DNA of 36,622 nucleotides from Marinobacter sp. (GTDB lineage Bacteria; Pseudomonadota; Gammaproteobacteria; Pseudomonadales; Oleiphilaceae), in assembly GCA_022014155.1 (NCBI GenBank), contig JAKLLS010000001.1, positions 32,601 through 69,222 of the forward strand, written 5' to 3'. This document shows positions 16,388 through 25,210 of this stretch, in pieces. Within the stretch, counting starts at the first letter, position 1. Each line of letters begins with the position of its first letter. The notes below the pieces were generated by a model that saw nothing but the letters and a program-made list of their open reading frames with translations, was not told the origin of the DNA and ran no database searches. Both the position numbers and the translations under genes were made by a program.

Positions 16388-17314
16388 TCAGGTCAGCGCC
16401 CTTCGCAGCGCCTCGGCCCCTTCGGCAACGGCCCGGCCCGCGGCATCCAGTGCCACCAGCATGCTGGCAAACCCGTGGAACATGCCGTCGTATCGGCTCA
16501 GTTGCGTCTCGACGCCGGCCGCCTGCAGCCGTCGGGCGAAGTCTTCGCCCTCATCCCGCAAGGGATCATACTCGGCGGTGATAACAGTAGCCGGGGGCAG
16601 CCCTTCGAAACTGTTGCAGCGCAAAGGTGAAGCCAGTGGGTTATCACCGTCCTCCGGACGCCTCAGGTAATGTCCCCAGAACCACTGCATCATTTCTCGC
16701 GACAGCAGGTAGCCTTCGTGGTTTGCGTGATAGGACGGCGTATCGAAACCGTGATCGGTCACCGGATAGAACAGTAACTGGTGCCGTACTGTGGGCCCGC
16801 CGCGTTCAGCCGCCAACTGACCAACCGCAATGGCGAGGTTACCGCCAGCACTGTCGCCAGCCACCGCCAGGCGCGTGGGGTCGATGCCGAGGTCTTTTGC
16901 ATGTTCGGCCACCCAGCAGGTCGCAGCATAGCAATCTTCGGGCGCCGCAGGAAAAGGCGCTTCCGGTGCGAGACGGTAATTCACCGCAATGACCAGGGCA
17001 CCACTTCTCTGCGCCAGCAGACGGCACAGACCGTCATGGCTCTCGAAGTCTCCGATAACGAAACCGCCGCCGTGGAAGAACATGACCGCCGGGCCAGGCT
17101 CGCCGTCCAGTGGGCGATAAAGGCGCAATGGCAGCTCACCACCGGGACCCGGAATATGTAGATCCCGGACGTCGAGGCCGGTGACCTCAGGCGAAGGTAC
17201 GATCATCTGCGCCACCATCTCCCGGTAATGCCCTGGCTCCAGAGTCGACATCGGTGGCATTGGCAAAGCATTGACTTGATCAAGAACGGCCTTGGCCTGA
17301 GGATCGAGAGGCAT
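16388..17314 (-). CDS. HSL-type (family IV) alpha/beta hydrolase, esterase/lactonase
   Basis: This 308-aa protein has all hormone-sensitive-lipase family marks: oxyanion motif HGGG (81-84), nucleophile Ser155 in GDSAGG, acid Asp250 in AEYDPLRDEG, and His280 in GMFHGF. AGGAGA precedes the ATG. There is no signal peptide, so it acts in the cytoplasm. In this cluster it could hydrolyse the ester or lactone made by the Baeyer-Villiger monooxygenase (29499-31457), or release an alcohol from an esterified substrate; both are inferred. It is 77 nt downstream of the SDR at 17392-18219 and its stop overlaps the long form of the OYE gene. Confidence 0.9.
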   Translation of the reverse strand: MPLDPQAKAVLDQVNALPMPPMSTLEPGHYREMVAQMIVPSPEVTGLDVRDLHIPGPGGELPLRLYRPLDGEPGPAVMFFHGGGFVIGDFESHDGLCRLLAQRSGALVIAVNYRLAPEAPFPAAPEDCYAATCWVAEHAKDLGIDPTRLAVAGDSAGGNLAIAVGQLAAERGGPTVRHQLLFYPVTDHGFDTPSYHANHEGYLLSREMMQWFWGHYLRRPEDGDNPLASPLRCNSFEGLPPATVITAEYDPLRDEGEDFARRLQAAGVETQLSRYDGMFHGFASMLVALDAAGRAVAEGAEALRRALT

Positions 17315-17391
17315 GTTATCTCCTGAAACGCATTGTTATTGTACCCGGCCTGTCGGGCCGGGATATCGTATGTCACTGATAATGGTGCTAC

Positions 17392-18219
17392 TCAAAAGGT
17401 CGCCCACCTGAACTCGGGATCGCGGCCTGTCAGTAGGCTCTCGGTACGGCGTTGCAGCGGCTCCCTGTAGGCATCGTGGGGTAGCACCCAGAACTGTTCC
17501 TCCCGGATCGCAGCGAAGACCTGCCCGGCCAGCTCGTCCGGACTCATTCCCGCCGCAATCCCTTGCCGCAGCATCGTCTCGAACGCCCGCTCCTGGTCGG
17601 TTTTTCCAGACCGATGCGATTGGGCGGAATCGGCGATCGTAGTCGCCACCGGCCCCGGGCAGACGACCGAGACCTTTACCGGAGCCTGCTGTGCAGCGAG
17701 CTCGTAATGGAGGGTTTCCGATAGCGCTACAACCCCCTGCTTGGACACTGTGTAGGGGCCATTCAGAGGCGCCGCTATCAGACCGGCCATCGAGGCGGTA
17801 TTGACTATATGGGCAGGCGTGCCCTGGGCCAGCATCAGCGGCACGAAACGGCGGATGCCATGGATCACCCCCCAGAGATTGACGCCCAGCACCTTCTGCC
17901 AATCCTCGAGACTGCAGCCCCAGGACGGCCCGGTCAGTAGTACGCCGGCGTTGTTGAACAGCAGGTCCACACAACCGAACGCAGACAGGGATTCCTGTGC
18001 CAGCCGTTCGACCTGGGTGTCATCGGCAACATCGGTCACGACCGAAACCGTCTCCGTCCCAGCAGCGACGAGCCGTTCACGGAGCGCGTCCAGGCGATCG
18101 AGGTCCAGATCGGCCAGTACCAGCTTCATGCCAATACCAGACGCATACTGTGCCAGCGCCTCGCCGATACCGCTGGCGGCTCCGGTAATGACCGCCACTT
18201 TCCCTTCAAAGTCCTGCAT
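17392..18219 (-). CDS. Short-chain dehydrogenase
   Basis: From the ATG at 18219, preceded by GGGAAGG, this is a 275-aa SDR; a TTG 12 codons upstream is a weaker choice. It has TGAASGIG near the start, FNNAG, an ASMAGL serine motif and YTVSK. A longer C-terminal tail (FWVLPHDAYREPLQRR) is typical of SDRs with extended substrate loops. Asp after the second beta strand (LADLDLDRL) suggests NAD. It is probably the first gene of the operon SDR-esterase-OYE-SDR, with a promoter in the palindromic box E region. Substrate unknown. Confidence 0.83.
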   Translation of the reverse strand: MQDFEGKVAVITGAASGIGEALAQYASGIGMKLVLADLDLDRLDALRERLVAAGTETVSVVTDVADDTQVERLAQESLSAFGCVDLLFNNAGVLLTGPSWGCSLEDWQKVLGVNLWGVIHGIRRFVPLMLAQGTPAHIVNTASMAGLIAAPLNGPYTVSKQGVVALSETLHYELAAQQAPVKVSVVCPGPVATTIADSAQSHRSGKTDQERAFETMLRQGIAAGMSPDELAGQVFAAIREEQFWVLPHDAYREPLQRRTESLLTGRDPEFRWATF

Positions 18220-18322
18220 CGCCTTCCCGTTGCTCTTCTCGTTGTTGTCTATCAATCAATAACAGCCGCCTCACGCGCCGATCGCTTCATACTTCACCAC
18301 CGACCGCTTGTGGCGCTATATC

Positions 18323-18394
18323 TTTATGGCAAAGTCGCAAAGGGATGGCATCGTCTGAATAGACGATGCGTACAGGACCGCAAGCCTGAAAAAT
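18323..18394. promoter_or_regulatory. Box E: perfectly palindromic LuxR-type operator
   Basis: GCATCGTCT-GAAT-AGACGATGC (18348-18369) is the most symmetric of the eight boxes (9-bp perfect arms). Read either way it gives CATCGTC-N6-GACGATG. A -10-like hexamer follows 20 nt away in both directions: CATAAA (18328-18323) toward the minus-strand SDR operon and AAAAAT (18389-18394) toward the LuxR gene. It could thus serve both, including autoregulation. The 347-nt gap 18220-18566 shows nothing else I can support. Confidence 0.65.
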
Positions 18395-18566
18395 GGCGGT
18401 AACGATTACAGCAGCAGCCATCGCGGGACTGGCTGGCTCGAAGGCGGAATTACTTTCGACAGCCCGGCATTCATTGTTGTAATCTGCTGGAGCGCCATCT
18501 CTGGCTAAATTGAAGCTGCGGAATCAATACCGCGAGCCCATAACTATAAAAATACATTCATACCCT

Positions 18567-19697
18567 ATGCATGACGTAATCGCTCCTGATGAGTTCAATC
18601 GACTGGTCGGCCTGCTCTATGAAGGTCCGCTGGAAAACGTTCCCTGGGAATCCTTCATGGAAGCCCTGCGCGACCTGCTGGATGCAAAATACTGCACGCT
18701 GATTCTGCGCTCGCCCTCGCCGGACGACCTGGGGCTGACCATCAATGTCGGCCCGACCGAGGCCAAAGCCGTCGCGGCCTATAGCGAGTACTACTACAGT
18801 ATCGACCCTTTCGTGGGTCTGCCGCGCAACAAGGTGGTGACCATTCAGGAGTTCATGACGCTGGACGGATGGGTCCAGTCAGAGTTCTACCAGCAGTTCA
18901 ACCAGCCCTTCGATATTCTTCACATTCTGGGTGCGGATCTGCGCACGGCGGACGGTGTCGAGTCACGCCTGCGATTGTGTCGCGCACGGCACCAGGAGGA
19001 CTTCGACACACGCGCCAAGGCCATCTGCGAGTTGATGCTGCCGCACCTTGAGCGTTCAATCCAACTGCACCACCGCATCAACCGCATCGAGTCGGAGCGC
19101 AACGTCTATGCCGGTGCCGTCGACCAGCTGGCAGTTGGCGCCATCATCCTCGACGAGAAGGGCAAGGTACTTGAAACCAGCCAGGTGGCCCGTAACCTGC
19201 TTGATGCCGAGGATGGCATCAGGCTGAAATATGGCATTCTCCATGTCGGCACCAACACCGATACCGCAGAGCTGCGGCGCATGATCGCCGAATCACTGAG
19301 AGCCCAGGGCCGTGCGGAACCCACTTTGGTCAAAGCATTACGCATTGCCCGACCGTCCGGGCGCACCGACCTGGGTATCGTGGTGCGCAGCATTCCCCCC
19401 TCTGAATGGTCTGAGGGCAAGTCCTGCCCGGCAGCAGTCATCTTCATCAGCGATCCGGAACAGGAAGCCCAGGCACCGCAGGAAGTTGTCAGGCAACTGT
19501 TCGGCCTGACCCCGGCGGAAACCTCGCTGGCTCTGCTGCTGGCCAATGGCCTGACACTCCAGGAAGCCTCCGAAGACCTGGACATCAGCCGCAATACGGC
19601 CCGCGCGCACTTACGCTCGATCTTCTCCAAGACCGGCGTGACCCGCCAGACCATGCTGGTGCGCCTGATCCTCAAGAGCGTCGCGTCACTGGGCTAA
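18567..19697 (+). CDS. LuxR-family transcriptional regulator (TeiR-like), copy 1
   Basis: From the ATG at 18567 this is a 376-aa protein; a TTG at 18510 would add 19 residues, and neither start has a clear ribosome binding site. Residues about 1-300 are a long sensory region (PAS/GAF-like, not confidently assignable) and the last 65 residues are a LuxR-type HTH: LFGLTPAETSLALLLANGLTLQEASEDLDISRNTARAHLRSIFSKTG. Size and layout resemble TeiR, the LuxR-type activator of steroid catabolism in Comamonas testosteroni. The gene follows the palindromic box E and precedes box F. It is the best candidate to bind the shared boxes. The second copy at 27977-29170 has the same architecture. Confidence 0.85.
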   Translation: MHDVIAPDEFNRLVGLLYEGPLENVPWESFMEALRDLLDAKYCTLILRSPSPDDLGLTINVGPTEAKAVAAYSEYYYSIDPFVGLPRNKVVTIQEFMTLDGWVQSEFYQQFNQPFDILHILGADLRTADGVESRLRLCRARHQEDFDTRAKAICELMLPHLERSIQLHHRINRIESERNVYAGAVDQLAVGAIILDEKGKVLETSQVARNLLDAEDGIRLKYGILHVGTNTDTAELRRMIAESLRAQGRAEPTLVKALRIARPSGRTDLGIVVRSIPPSEWSEGKSCPAAVIFISDPEQEAQAPQEVVRQLFGLTPAETSLALLLANGLTLQEASEDLDISRNTARAHLRSIFSKTGVTRQTMLVRLILKSVASLG

Positions 19698-19782
19698 GCC
19701 ATAACCAAACACCCACCACAAAACAAACCAATAAAAACAATAGGTTAACATATAACCCGATACCTGACGCACCTCCCGGCAT

Positions 19783-19829
19783 CGTAGTCTCTTCGGACGA
19801 TGCCGTGTCTCTCCCCCCGATGCGATAGT
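19783..19829 (+). promoter_or_regulatory. Box F: LuxR-type operator and -10 for the Ycf48/RND operon
   Basis: CGTAGTC-TCTTCG-GACGATG (19783-19802) is followed after 21 nt by GATAGT (19824-19829). The segment between them matches that of box D in its CC start and CCCCGATGC end. The predicted leader to the ATG at 19913 is about 77 nt. No terminator separates it from the LuxR gene, so read-through is also possible. Confidence 0.65.
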
Positions 19830-19912
19830 AGCCACTCGAGCCGGTATTGCCGGCCAGGAAATACCGTCCCGGCCCCTTTCGGGACCCCGTCAGTTACTAC
19901 CCCGGTGACCAC

Positions 19913-21058
19913 ATGAAACAACAACAGAGAAGCTTTCCACTCCTACGGCTGTTGGTCCTGCTACTGTCACTCGCTACCGCCAGTGTCGAGGCGAACAAGG
20001 ATTTTCTCGAGCAGCCCTCCATACCCTCCAGACTTGCCGCTCAGTCGCTGCTGCTTGACGTCACCCACGCTGGCGAGCGACTGGTCGCCGTTGGCGAACG
20101 AGGCCATATTCTCTACTCAGACGATCAGGGACAGATGTGGCAACAAGCGGAGACTCCGGCCATCGTCACCCTGACCGCCGTCTATTTCCCGACGCCCGAC
20201 CATGGCTGGGCGGTGGGCCACGATGGGTTGGTATTGCACAGCTCCGATGGTGGCATGCACTGGCAGAAACAGCTTGACGGCTTCAAAGCCAACCAGTTGG
20301 TTGTACAGCGGCTGAATAATAGTATCGAATCACTGCAACAGAAGCTGACGAACGCCGGACCCGAGCGACGGAACGCCTTGCAGAAACAACTGGAAGCGCA
20401 ACAGTTCCGGCTGGAGGATGCCGAAATCGCCGCCGAGGAAGGTGCCACCAAACCCTTTCTCGACGTCTGGTTCGCCAGCGAGCGTGAAGGTTTTGTCGTC
20501 GGAGCCTATGGCCTGTTCTTCCACACCAAGGACGGCGGGGACACTTGGAAGCCTTGGTTCGAGCATATCGACAACGACTTCGGCTACCACTACAACGCCA
20601 TCTCCCAATCCGGTTCCAGCCTGCTGCTGGCCGGCGAAGCCGGCACTCTCTATCGTTCCCGCGATGCCGGGCACAGTTGGGAAACACTGGATTCGCCTTA
20701 TGAGGGCTCCTGGTTCGGACTGACGGACTGCACCGGTGGCGACACCACTTTGCTTTACGGACTGCGCGGCAATCTCTACAGCTCCGCCGACCAGGGTGAT
20801 AGCTGGGAAAAAGTGCCTCTCGAAGCCCCGGCTACCCTGACCGGTGGCAACTGCCGCGACAACATAGTCGTACTGGCCAGCAGCAGCGGCCTGGTACTCA
20901 AAAGCACCGATGGTGGTGACAGTTTCAAACAGCTGAGCCAGGACCGTACCCCATACAGCGCCGCAACTCTGACTGACAACGGTCGCGTGATACTGGTGGG
21001 CCTGAACGGCGCCCAGGCTATTCCGACCCCGACTTCCGAAGTAAAGGCCAAACCATGA
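19913..21058 (+). CDS. Ycf48-like beta-propeller (BNR-repeat) exported protein
   Basis: This 381-aa protein starts at the ATG at 19913 and has a signal peptide (about 1-27, hydrophobic LLRLLVLLLSLATA, cleavage near VEA-NKD). Repeated BNR/Asp-box units follow, such as YSDDQGQMW, HSSDGGMHW, HTKDGGDTW, YRSRDAGHSW and YSSADQGDSW, giving a seven-blade-like propeller as in photosystem II factor Ycf48. Between blades, residues about 122-176 form a charged, Gln/Leu-rich coiled-coil insertion. The gene overlaps the RND transporter start by 4 nt (ATGA), so the two products are probably made together. Such propellers recur beside RND/DUF1302/DUF1329 genes; the inferred role is a periplasmic partner of the pump. 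Confidence 0.85.
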   Translation: MKQQQRSFPLLRLLVLLLSLATASVEANKDFLEQPSIPSRLAAQSLLLDVTHAGERLVAVGERGHILYSDDQGQMWQQAETPAIVTLTAVYFPTPDHGWAVGHDGLVLHSSDGGMHWQKQLDGFKANQLVVQRLNNSIESLQQKLTNAGPERRNALQKQLEAQQFRLEDAEIAAEEGATKPFLDVWFASEREGFVVGAYGLFFHTKDGGDTWKPWFEHIDNDFGYHYNAISQSGSSLLLAGEAGTLYRSRDAGHSWETLDSPYEGSWFGLTDCTGGDTTLLYGLRGNLYSSADQGDSWEKVPLEAPATLTGGNCRDNIVVLASSSGLVLKSTDGGDSFKQLSQDRTPYSAATLTDNGRVILVGLNGAQAIPTPTSEVKAKP

Positions 21059-23430
21059 CCGACAACAACAAACCGCTGCACACCTACCTTCAGTCGTCCC
21101 GGGATGCTGCGACGGCGCCCTTGCTGGAACGGCTGCTCTTTGGCTACCGGACGCTGTTCCTCCTGCTGTTCGTAATCGTCACACTGGCGCTGGGATATCA
21201 GGCCTCACGTCTGAAACCGGAAGCCAGTTTTGAGAAGATGATTCCCTCGCAGCATCCCTACATCGCCAACTACCTGGACCGCAAGGACGACATGGCAGGA
21301 TTGGGCAATGCAGTGCGCATCGTGGTCGAAACCACCGAGGGCGATATCTTTACCCGCGAATTTCAGCAGTTACTCAAAAAGGTTAACAACGAGGTTTTTC
21401 TGCTGTCCGGTGTCAATCGCTCCGAGGTGAAATCTATCTGGACACCGAATGTGCGCTGGACCGAGGTTACTGAAGTGGGTTTTATCGGTGGGCCGGTGAT
21501 TCCCGATGATTACGACGGTTCGCAACGTAGCCTCGATGATTTGCGCGCCAACGTGATGCGTTCGGGTGAAGTCGGCAACCTGGTCGCCAATGACTATAAA
21601 TCGGCACTGATCTACGCACCGCTGTTTGACCTGGATCCCGAAACCGGCGAGCCACTGGACTACCAACAATTCTCCGAGAAGCTGGAGAAACTGGTGCGGG
21701 ATCGCTATCAGAGCGATAACGTTCGCATTCACATCACCGGCTTCGCCAAGATCGTTGGCGATCTGATCGAAGGCGCTTCCCAGGTGGTGCTGTTCTTCGC
21801 CGTAGCGCTACTGATCACCCTGGTGATGCTTTACCTCTACTCCCGCTGCCTGCGCAGCAGCCTGATCACTCTGGCCTGTTCAGTTATCGCAGTGATCTGG
21901 CAACTGGGCCTGCTCAAAAGCCTGGGCTTCGGCCTGGACCCCTATTCAATGCTGGTGCCCTTTCTGGTATTCGCCATTGGTGTCAGCCACGGTGTCCAGA
22001 TCATCAACGCCATCGCACAGGAAAGCCTGCAGGGCGCCGACCGGTTGCAGGCGGCACGGCGTGCCTTCCGCGCGCTCTATGTGCCAGGACTGACCGCCCT
22101 CGTCAGCGACGGCATCGGCTTCGCAACCCTGCTCGTCATCCAGATCGAGGTGATCCAGGACCTGGCAATCGCCGCCAGCATCGGCGTCGCGGTGATCATC
22201 CTATCCAACCTGGTACTGCTGCCTATACTGATGTCCTATAGCGGCGTCAGCCGGGTCAGCACCCGACGTCTGTCACGGAAAAACAGCCAGCCGCACCCCG
22301 TGTGGAAGGGACTGGCGGGACTTACCAACGCCCGCCCGGCACTGCTGACAGTCTGCATTGCGGCGCTGCTGCTGGGACTGGGTCTCCATGTTAGCCAGGA
22401 TCTCAAGATCGGTGATCTCGATACCGGTGCTCCGGAGCTGCGTCCGGACTCCCGCTACAACCTCGATAACGCCTTTATCGGCGAGAACTATTCCGCCAGC
22501 ACCGATATCTTCGTCACCATGGTCGAGACAGCGCCGGAGCAGTGCATGGACTACAGTACACTCGCGGCCATCGACCGTTTCAAGTGGCACATGCAAAACG
22601 TGCCGGGCGTCCAATCGACGACGACGCTCGCTGACTACTCCAAACGCGGCATCGCCGGCATGAACGAGGGTAGCCTGAAGTGGTTGGCGCTGAACCGCAA
22701 TCAACAGATCGCAAATATGTCGCTACGCAACCCGCCGGCCGGCATGCTCAATTTCGACTGCAGCCTGACACCGGTGGTCATTTACCTCAATGATCACAAG
22801 GCCGAGACCCTCTCCGGGGTTGTGGCAGCGGTGGAGGCCTTCGCCCGGGACAACAACTCCGAGGACATTCAGTTCCTGCTTGCCGCCGGAAACGCCGGTA
22901 TCGAGGCGGCGACCAATATCGTCATCGAAACCGCCCAATACAAGATGCTGGCCTGGGTCTACGGCGTGGTGGCACTGCTGTGCCTGATCACCTTCCGCTC
23001 GATCCGCACCGTGACCTGCATCATCGTGCCGCTGGCCTTCACATCGGTGCTGTGCCAGGCGTTGATGGCCTCCCTCGGCATCGGCATCAAGGTAGCCACG
23101 CTGCCAGTCATCGCGCTCGGCGTTGGTATCGGCGTCGACTACGGCATCTATATCTACAGCAAACTGGAGACCTACCTTAAGCAGGGCATGTCTCTGCACG
23201 CCGCTTACTTCGGCACCCTGAAGAGTACCGGGAAAGCGGTCGCCTTCACCGGTCTGACCCTCGCGATCGGCGTCGGCACTTGGGTGTTCTCGCCAATCAA
23301 GTTCCAGGCCGACATGGGCATTCTGCTGACCTTCATGTTCCTCTGCAATATGCTCGGTGCTCTGGTACTGCTGCCAGCGCTGGCCCGCCTGCTGGTGCGG
23401 CCAGCGAGCGGGATAACCACGGTCAAGTAA
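21055..23430 (+). CDS. RND/MMPL-superfamily transporter
   Basis: This 791-aa protein has the duplicated RND layout: TM1 near 30-48, a large periplasmic loop, TM2-6 near 240-400, TM7 near 425-445, a second large loop, and TM8-12 near 630-780. The sterol-sensing-domain-like arrangement resembles HpnN/MmpL hydrophobic-lipid exporters rather than tripartite AcrB pumps (over 1,000 aa). TM10 carries Asp695 in GVGIGVDYG, a likely proton-relay residue, while the equivalent TM4 position is His312 in IGVSHGVQ. It is translationally coupled to the Ycf48-like gene. The inferred job is moving a hydrophobic substrate or intermediate across the inner membrane; direction unknown. Confidence 0.9.
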   Translation: MTDNNKPLHTYLQSSRDAATAPLLERLLFGYRTLFLLLFVIVTLALGYQASRLKPEASFEKMIPSQHPYIANYLDRKDDMAGLGNAVRIVVETTEGDIFTREFQQLLKKVNNEVFLLSGVNRSEVKSIWTPNVRWTEVTEVGFIGGPVIPDDYDGSQRSLDDLRANVMRSGEVGNLVANDYKSALIYAPLFDLDPETGEPLDYQQFSEKLEKLVRDRYQSDNVRIHITGFAKIVGDLIEGASQVVLFFAVALLITLVMLYLYSRCLRSSLITLACSVIAVIWQLGLLKSLGFGLDPYSMLVPFLVFAIGVSHGVQIINAIAQESLQGADRLQAARRAFRALYVPGLTALVSDGIGFATLLVIQIEVIQDLAIAASIGVAVIILSNLVLLPILMSYSGVSRVSTRRLSRKNSQPHPVWKGLAGLTNARPALLTVCIAALLLGLGLHVSQDLKIGDLDTGAPELRPDSRYNLDNAFIGENYSASTDIFVTMVETAPEQCMDYSTLAAIDRFKWHMQNVPGVQSTTTLADYSKRGIAGMNEGSLKWLALNRNQQIANMSLRNPPAGMLNFDCSLTPVVIYLNDHKAETLSGVVAAVEAFARDNNSEDIQFLLAAGNAGIEAATNIVIETAQYKMLAWVYGVVALLCLITFRSIRTVTCIIVPLAFTSVLCQALMASLGIGIKVATLPVIALGVGIGVDYGIYIYSKLETYLKQGMSLHAAYFGTLKSTGKAVAFTGLTLAIGVGTWVFSPIKFQADMGILLTFMFLCNMLGALVLLPALARLLVRPASGITTVK

Positions 23431-23434
23431 TAAT

Positions 23435-23458
23435 CGGGCGGGGGTATTGCCCCGCCCG
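23435..23458. terminator. Hairpin after the RND gene
   Basis: CGGGCGGGG, a 6-nt loop, then CCCCGCCCG starts 4 nt after the RND stop and lies between convergent genes. The 9-bp stem is very stable, but the following bases (CTCTTACG) are only a weak T-run, so efficiency is uncertain. Confidence 0.65.
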
Positions 23459-23520
23459 CTCTTACGAGCGAGCGGAACACTAGAAGGGAAAGGAGGAAGT
23501 CAGATTACGGGGTTCGAGGT

Positions 23521-25017
23521 TTAGCGATCTCTCCGTGCTCTCTCCGTAGCTGCAATACCTGCCTGACGACCGGAGAAGGTCGCATCCCCGACACTGATGC
23601 CGGAGTTATACCCCCGCCCCCGTCGCGGTACGCCGGCGGCAGTGCGGCCTGCGGCATAGAGGCCGGGGACGATGCTGCCATCTGTCCGGAGTACCTCCCC
23701 CCCAGGCAACGTATCAAGCCCCCCCAATGTGAAATAGGAGTAATAGGCGCCACGACCGGGCGTCACGTCCAGCGCCACCAGCGGGCTGGTGAGCGGGCGC
23801 AGCCATTCCGGCTGCTTGTGGAACAGTGGATCCTCCCCTTTCTCGGCGAAACGGTTGTAGCTGGTAAGGGTCTCGACCAGCGTCTGCTCCGGCAGGCCAA
23901 GTTCCCGCTCCAGCTCCTCGACGCTGTCGCCGGTCGCCACCACGTCGGCGTTGATGAAATTCAACTCCTCATAACTGCCGTAGGCGTCCACATCGACGAT
24001 GAAATAAAAACGCTCACTGTTCTGGGCGATAATATCGGTCCCAACCCGGCCATGGTAGGCGTCCTCGTTGATGAAACGCTGTCCCTTGTCATTCACGATG
24101 ATGCCGTAGGTCAGGGTCGAGGGCGGATAAAACGGCAGGGTGAAAAAGCCTTCGTGCATGTTGACTGCCACGCCGCCGACCGAGAGCCCCATCTGGATGC
24201 CCGCACCGGTATCGCCCGGGTTGCCGATCGGATAGTTGCCACGCAACAGTTTCGGCGCGTACCGTCGAACCATGTCCTCGTTCATCACAAAGCCGCCGGC
24301 ACAAAGCACCACCCCGGCGCGCGCCCGGACTGCCATCTCACGACCATCCTGGCGCACCACCAGGCCAACCACTTCGCCCTCATCATCAACAATCAGACAG
24401 AGTGCACGGCAGTCGTAGTAGGCATGCGCGCCCGCGGCCAGCGCGGCCTGTTCCAGATGCTGCATCAGCACAGCGCCAGCCCCCATTCCTTCCAACTGCA
24501 CCGCATGCCCCCTCGGCACGGGCTTGCAATGATCAACTTCGGGCCAGGCCTTCTCGTTGCCGCTGTATATCAGGCAGTCGTCGGTCATCGGTTCGACGAC
24601 ACGCTCATCGAGGAAAGACTCTTTGAACGGGACTCCCTGCGCCACCAGCCAGTCGAAATGTTTGGCGGCTCCCTCGGCATAGGCACGGATCTTGGCCTCG
24701 TCGCCCTGGGGCGCATGCTGCATCATCAAGTAGTTGAAGAGGTTCGCTGTGCTGTCCGCAAAACCCAGTTTTTTCTGGACCGCAGTACCGCCGCTGCCGC
24801 CCAGGTAAACTTCGCCGCCGGACAGTGCTGTGGACCCGCCCGCCGCCGAGAACGCCTCGAAGACATGCACCGATGCACCGGCCTTCGCTGCTTCTATGGC
24901 CGCGCAGCTGCCTGCCCCGCCAAAACCAACGATCGCAACATCGGTTTCTATATCCCACTGGCCTATCTCATCCAGTTTCAGGGCCCGGGCGGGATTGAAT
25001 GTTGGGGTCTGCTTCAT
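23521..25017 (-). CDS. FAD-binding 3-ketosteroid dehydrogenase/fumarate-reductase-family flavoprotein
   Basis: This 498-aa protein has an N-terminal dinucleotide-binding motif VAIVGFGGAGSCAA near 30, GGSTALSGG near 62-70 and a C-terminal FAD segment GLYAAGRTAAG...GRGYNSGISVGDATFSGRQAG. The family includes 3-ketosteroid delta1- and delta4-(5alpha)-dehydrogenases as well as fumarate reductase-like enzymes. The Tyr470-x-Ser472 pair in GYNSG resembles the Tyr-x-Ser pair reported for a Rhodococcus delta4-(5alpha)-dehydrogenase; the delta1 signature YPGPG is missing. I favour a delta4-type or related ketosteroid dehydrogenase/reductase, but substrate is inferred. The gene stands alone behind box G. 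There is no signal peptide. Confidence 0.8.
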   Translation of the reverse strand: MKQTPTFNPARALKLDEIGQWDIETDVAIVGFGGAGSCAAIEAAKAGASVHVFEAFSAAGGSTALSGGEVYLGGSGGTAVQKKLGFADSTANLFNYLMMQHAPQGDEAKIRAYAEGAAKHFDWLVAQGVPFKESFLDERVVEPMTDDCLIYSGNEKAWPEVDHCKPVPRGHAVQLEGMGAGAVLMQHLEQAALAAGAHAYYDCRALCLIVDDEGEVVGLVVRQDGREMAVRARAGVVLCAGGFVMNEDMVRRYAPKLLRGNYPIGNPGDTGAGIQMGLSVGGVAVNMHEGFFTLPFYPPSTLTYGIIVNDKGQRFINEDAYHGRVGTDIIAQNSERFYFIVDVDAYGSYEELNFINADVVATGDSVEELERELGLPEQTLVETLTSYNRFAEKGEDPLFHKQPEWLRPLTSPLVALDVTPGRGAYYSYFTLGGLDTLPGGEVLRTDGSIVPGLYAAGRTAAGVPRRGRGYNSGISVGDATFSGRQAGIAATERARRDR

Positions 25018-25103
25018 TGTGTGCCTCGCTTTTTGTCAATGTTCACCCACGGGAGAACCACACTCGGACTACCGGTGCGTTTCCCGCCTGTTTGGATGTC
25101 ACT

Positions 25104-25150
25104 AGTATTGATGGGTAGGACTTCGGGGCTCATCGTCCGTAGGGACTATG
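25104..25150 (-). promoter_or_regulatory. Box G: LuxR-type operator and -10 for the FAD dehydrogenase
   Basis: On the minus strand CATAGTC-CCTACG-GACGATG (25150-25131) is one of the most symmetric boxes (6 of 7 arm positions). After 21 nt comes AATACT (25109-25104). Predicted transcription starts near 25097, about 80 nt before the ATG at 25017. Confidence 0.67.
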
Positions 25151-25210
25151 GAAACATGTGGCACCCGAGCGCCTTGTCAGCTCTCGGGTACGTGGCCATG
25201 GGAAAGGTCT

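Noticed and set aside
19743..19757. GGTTA-ACATA-TAACC inverted repeat after the first LuxR gene
   Set aside because: Five-bp arms without a T-run are too weak for a terminator and too short to assert an operator.
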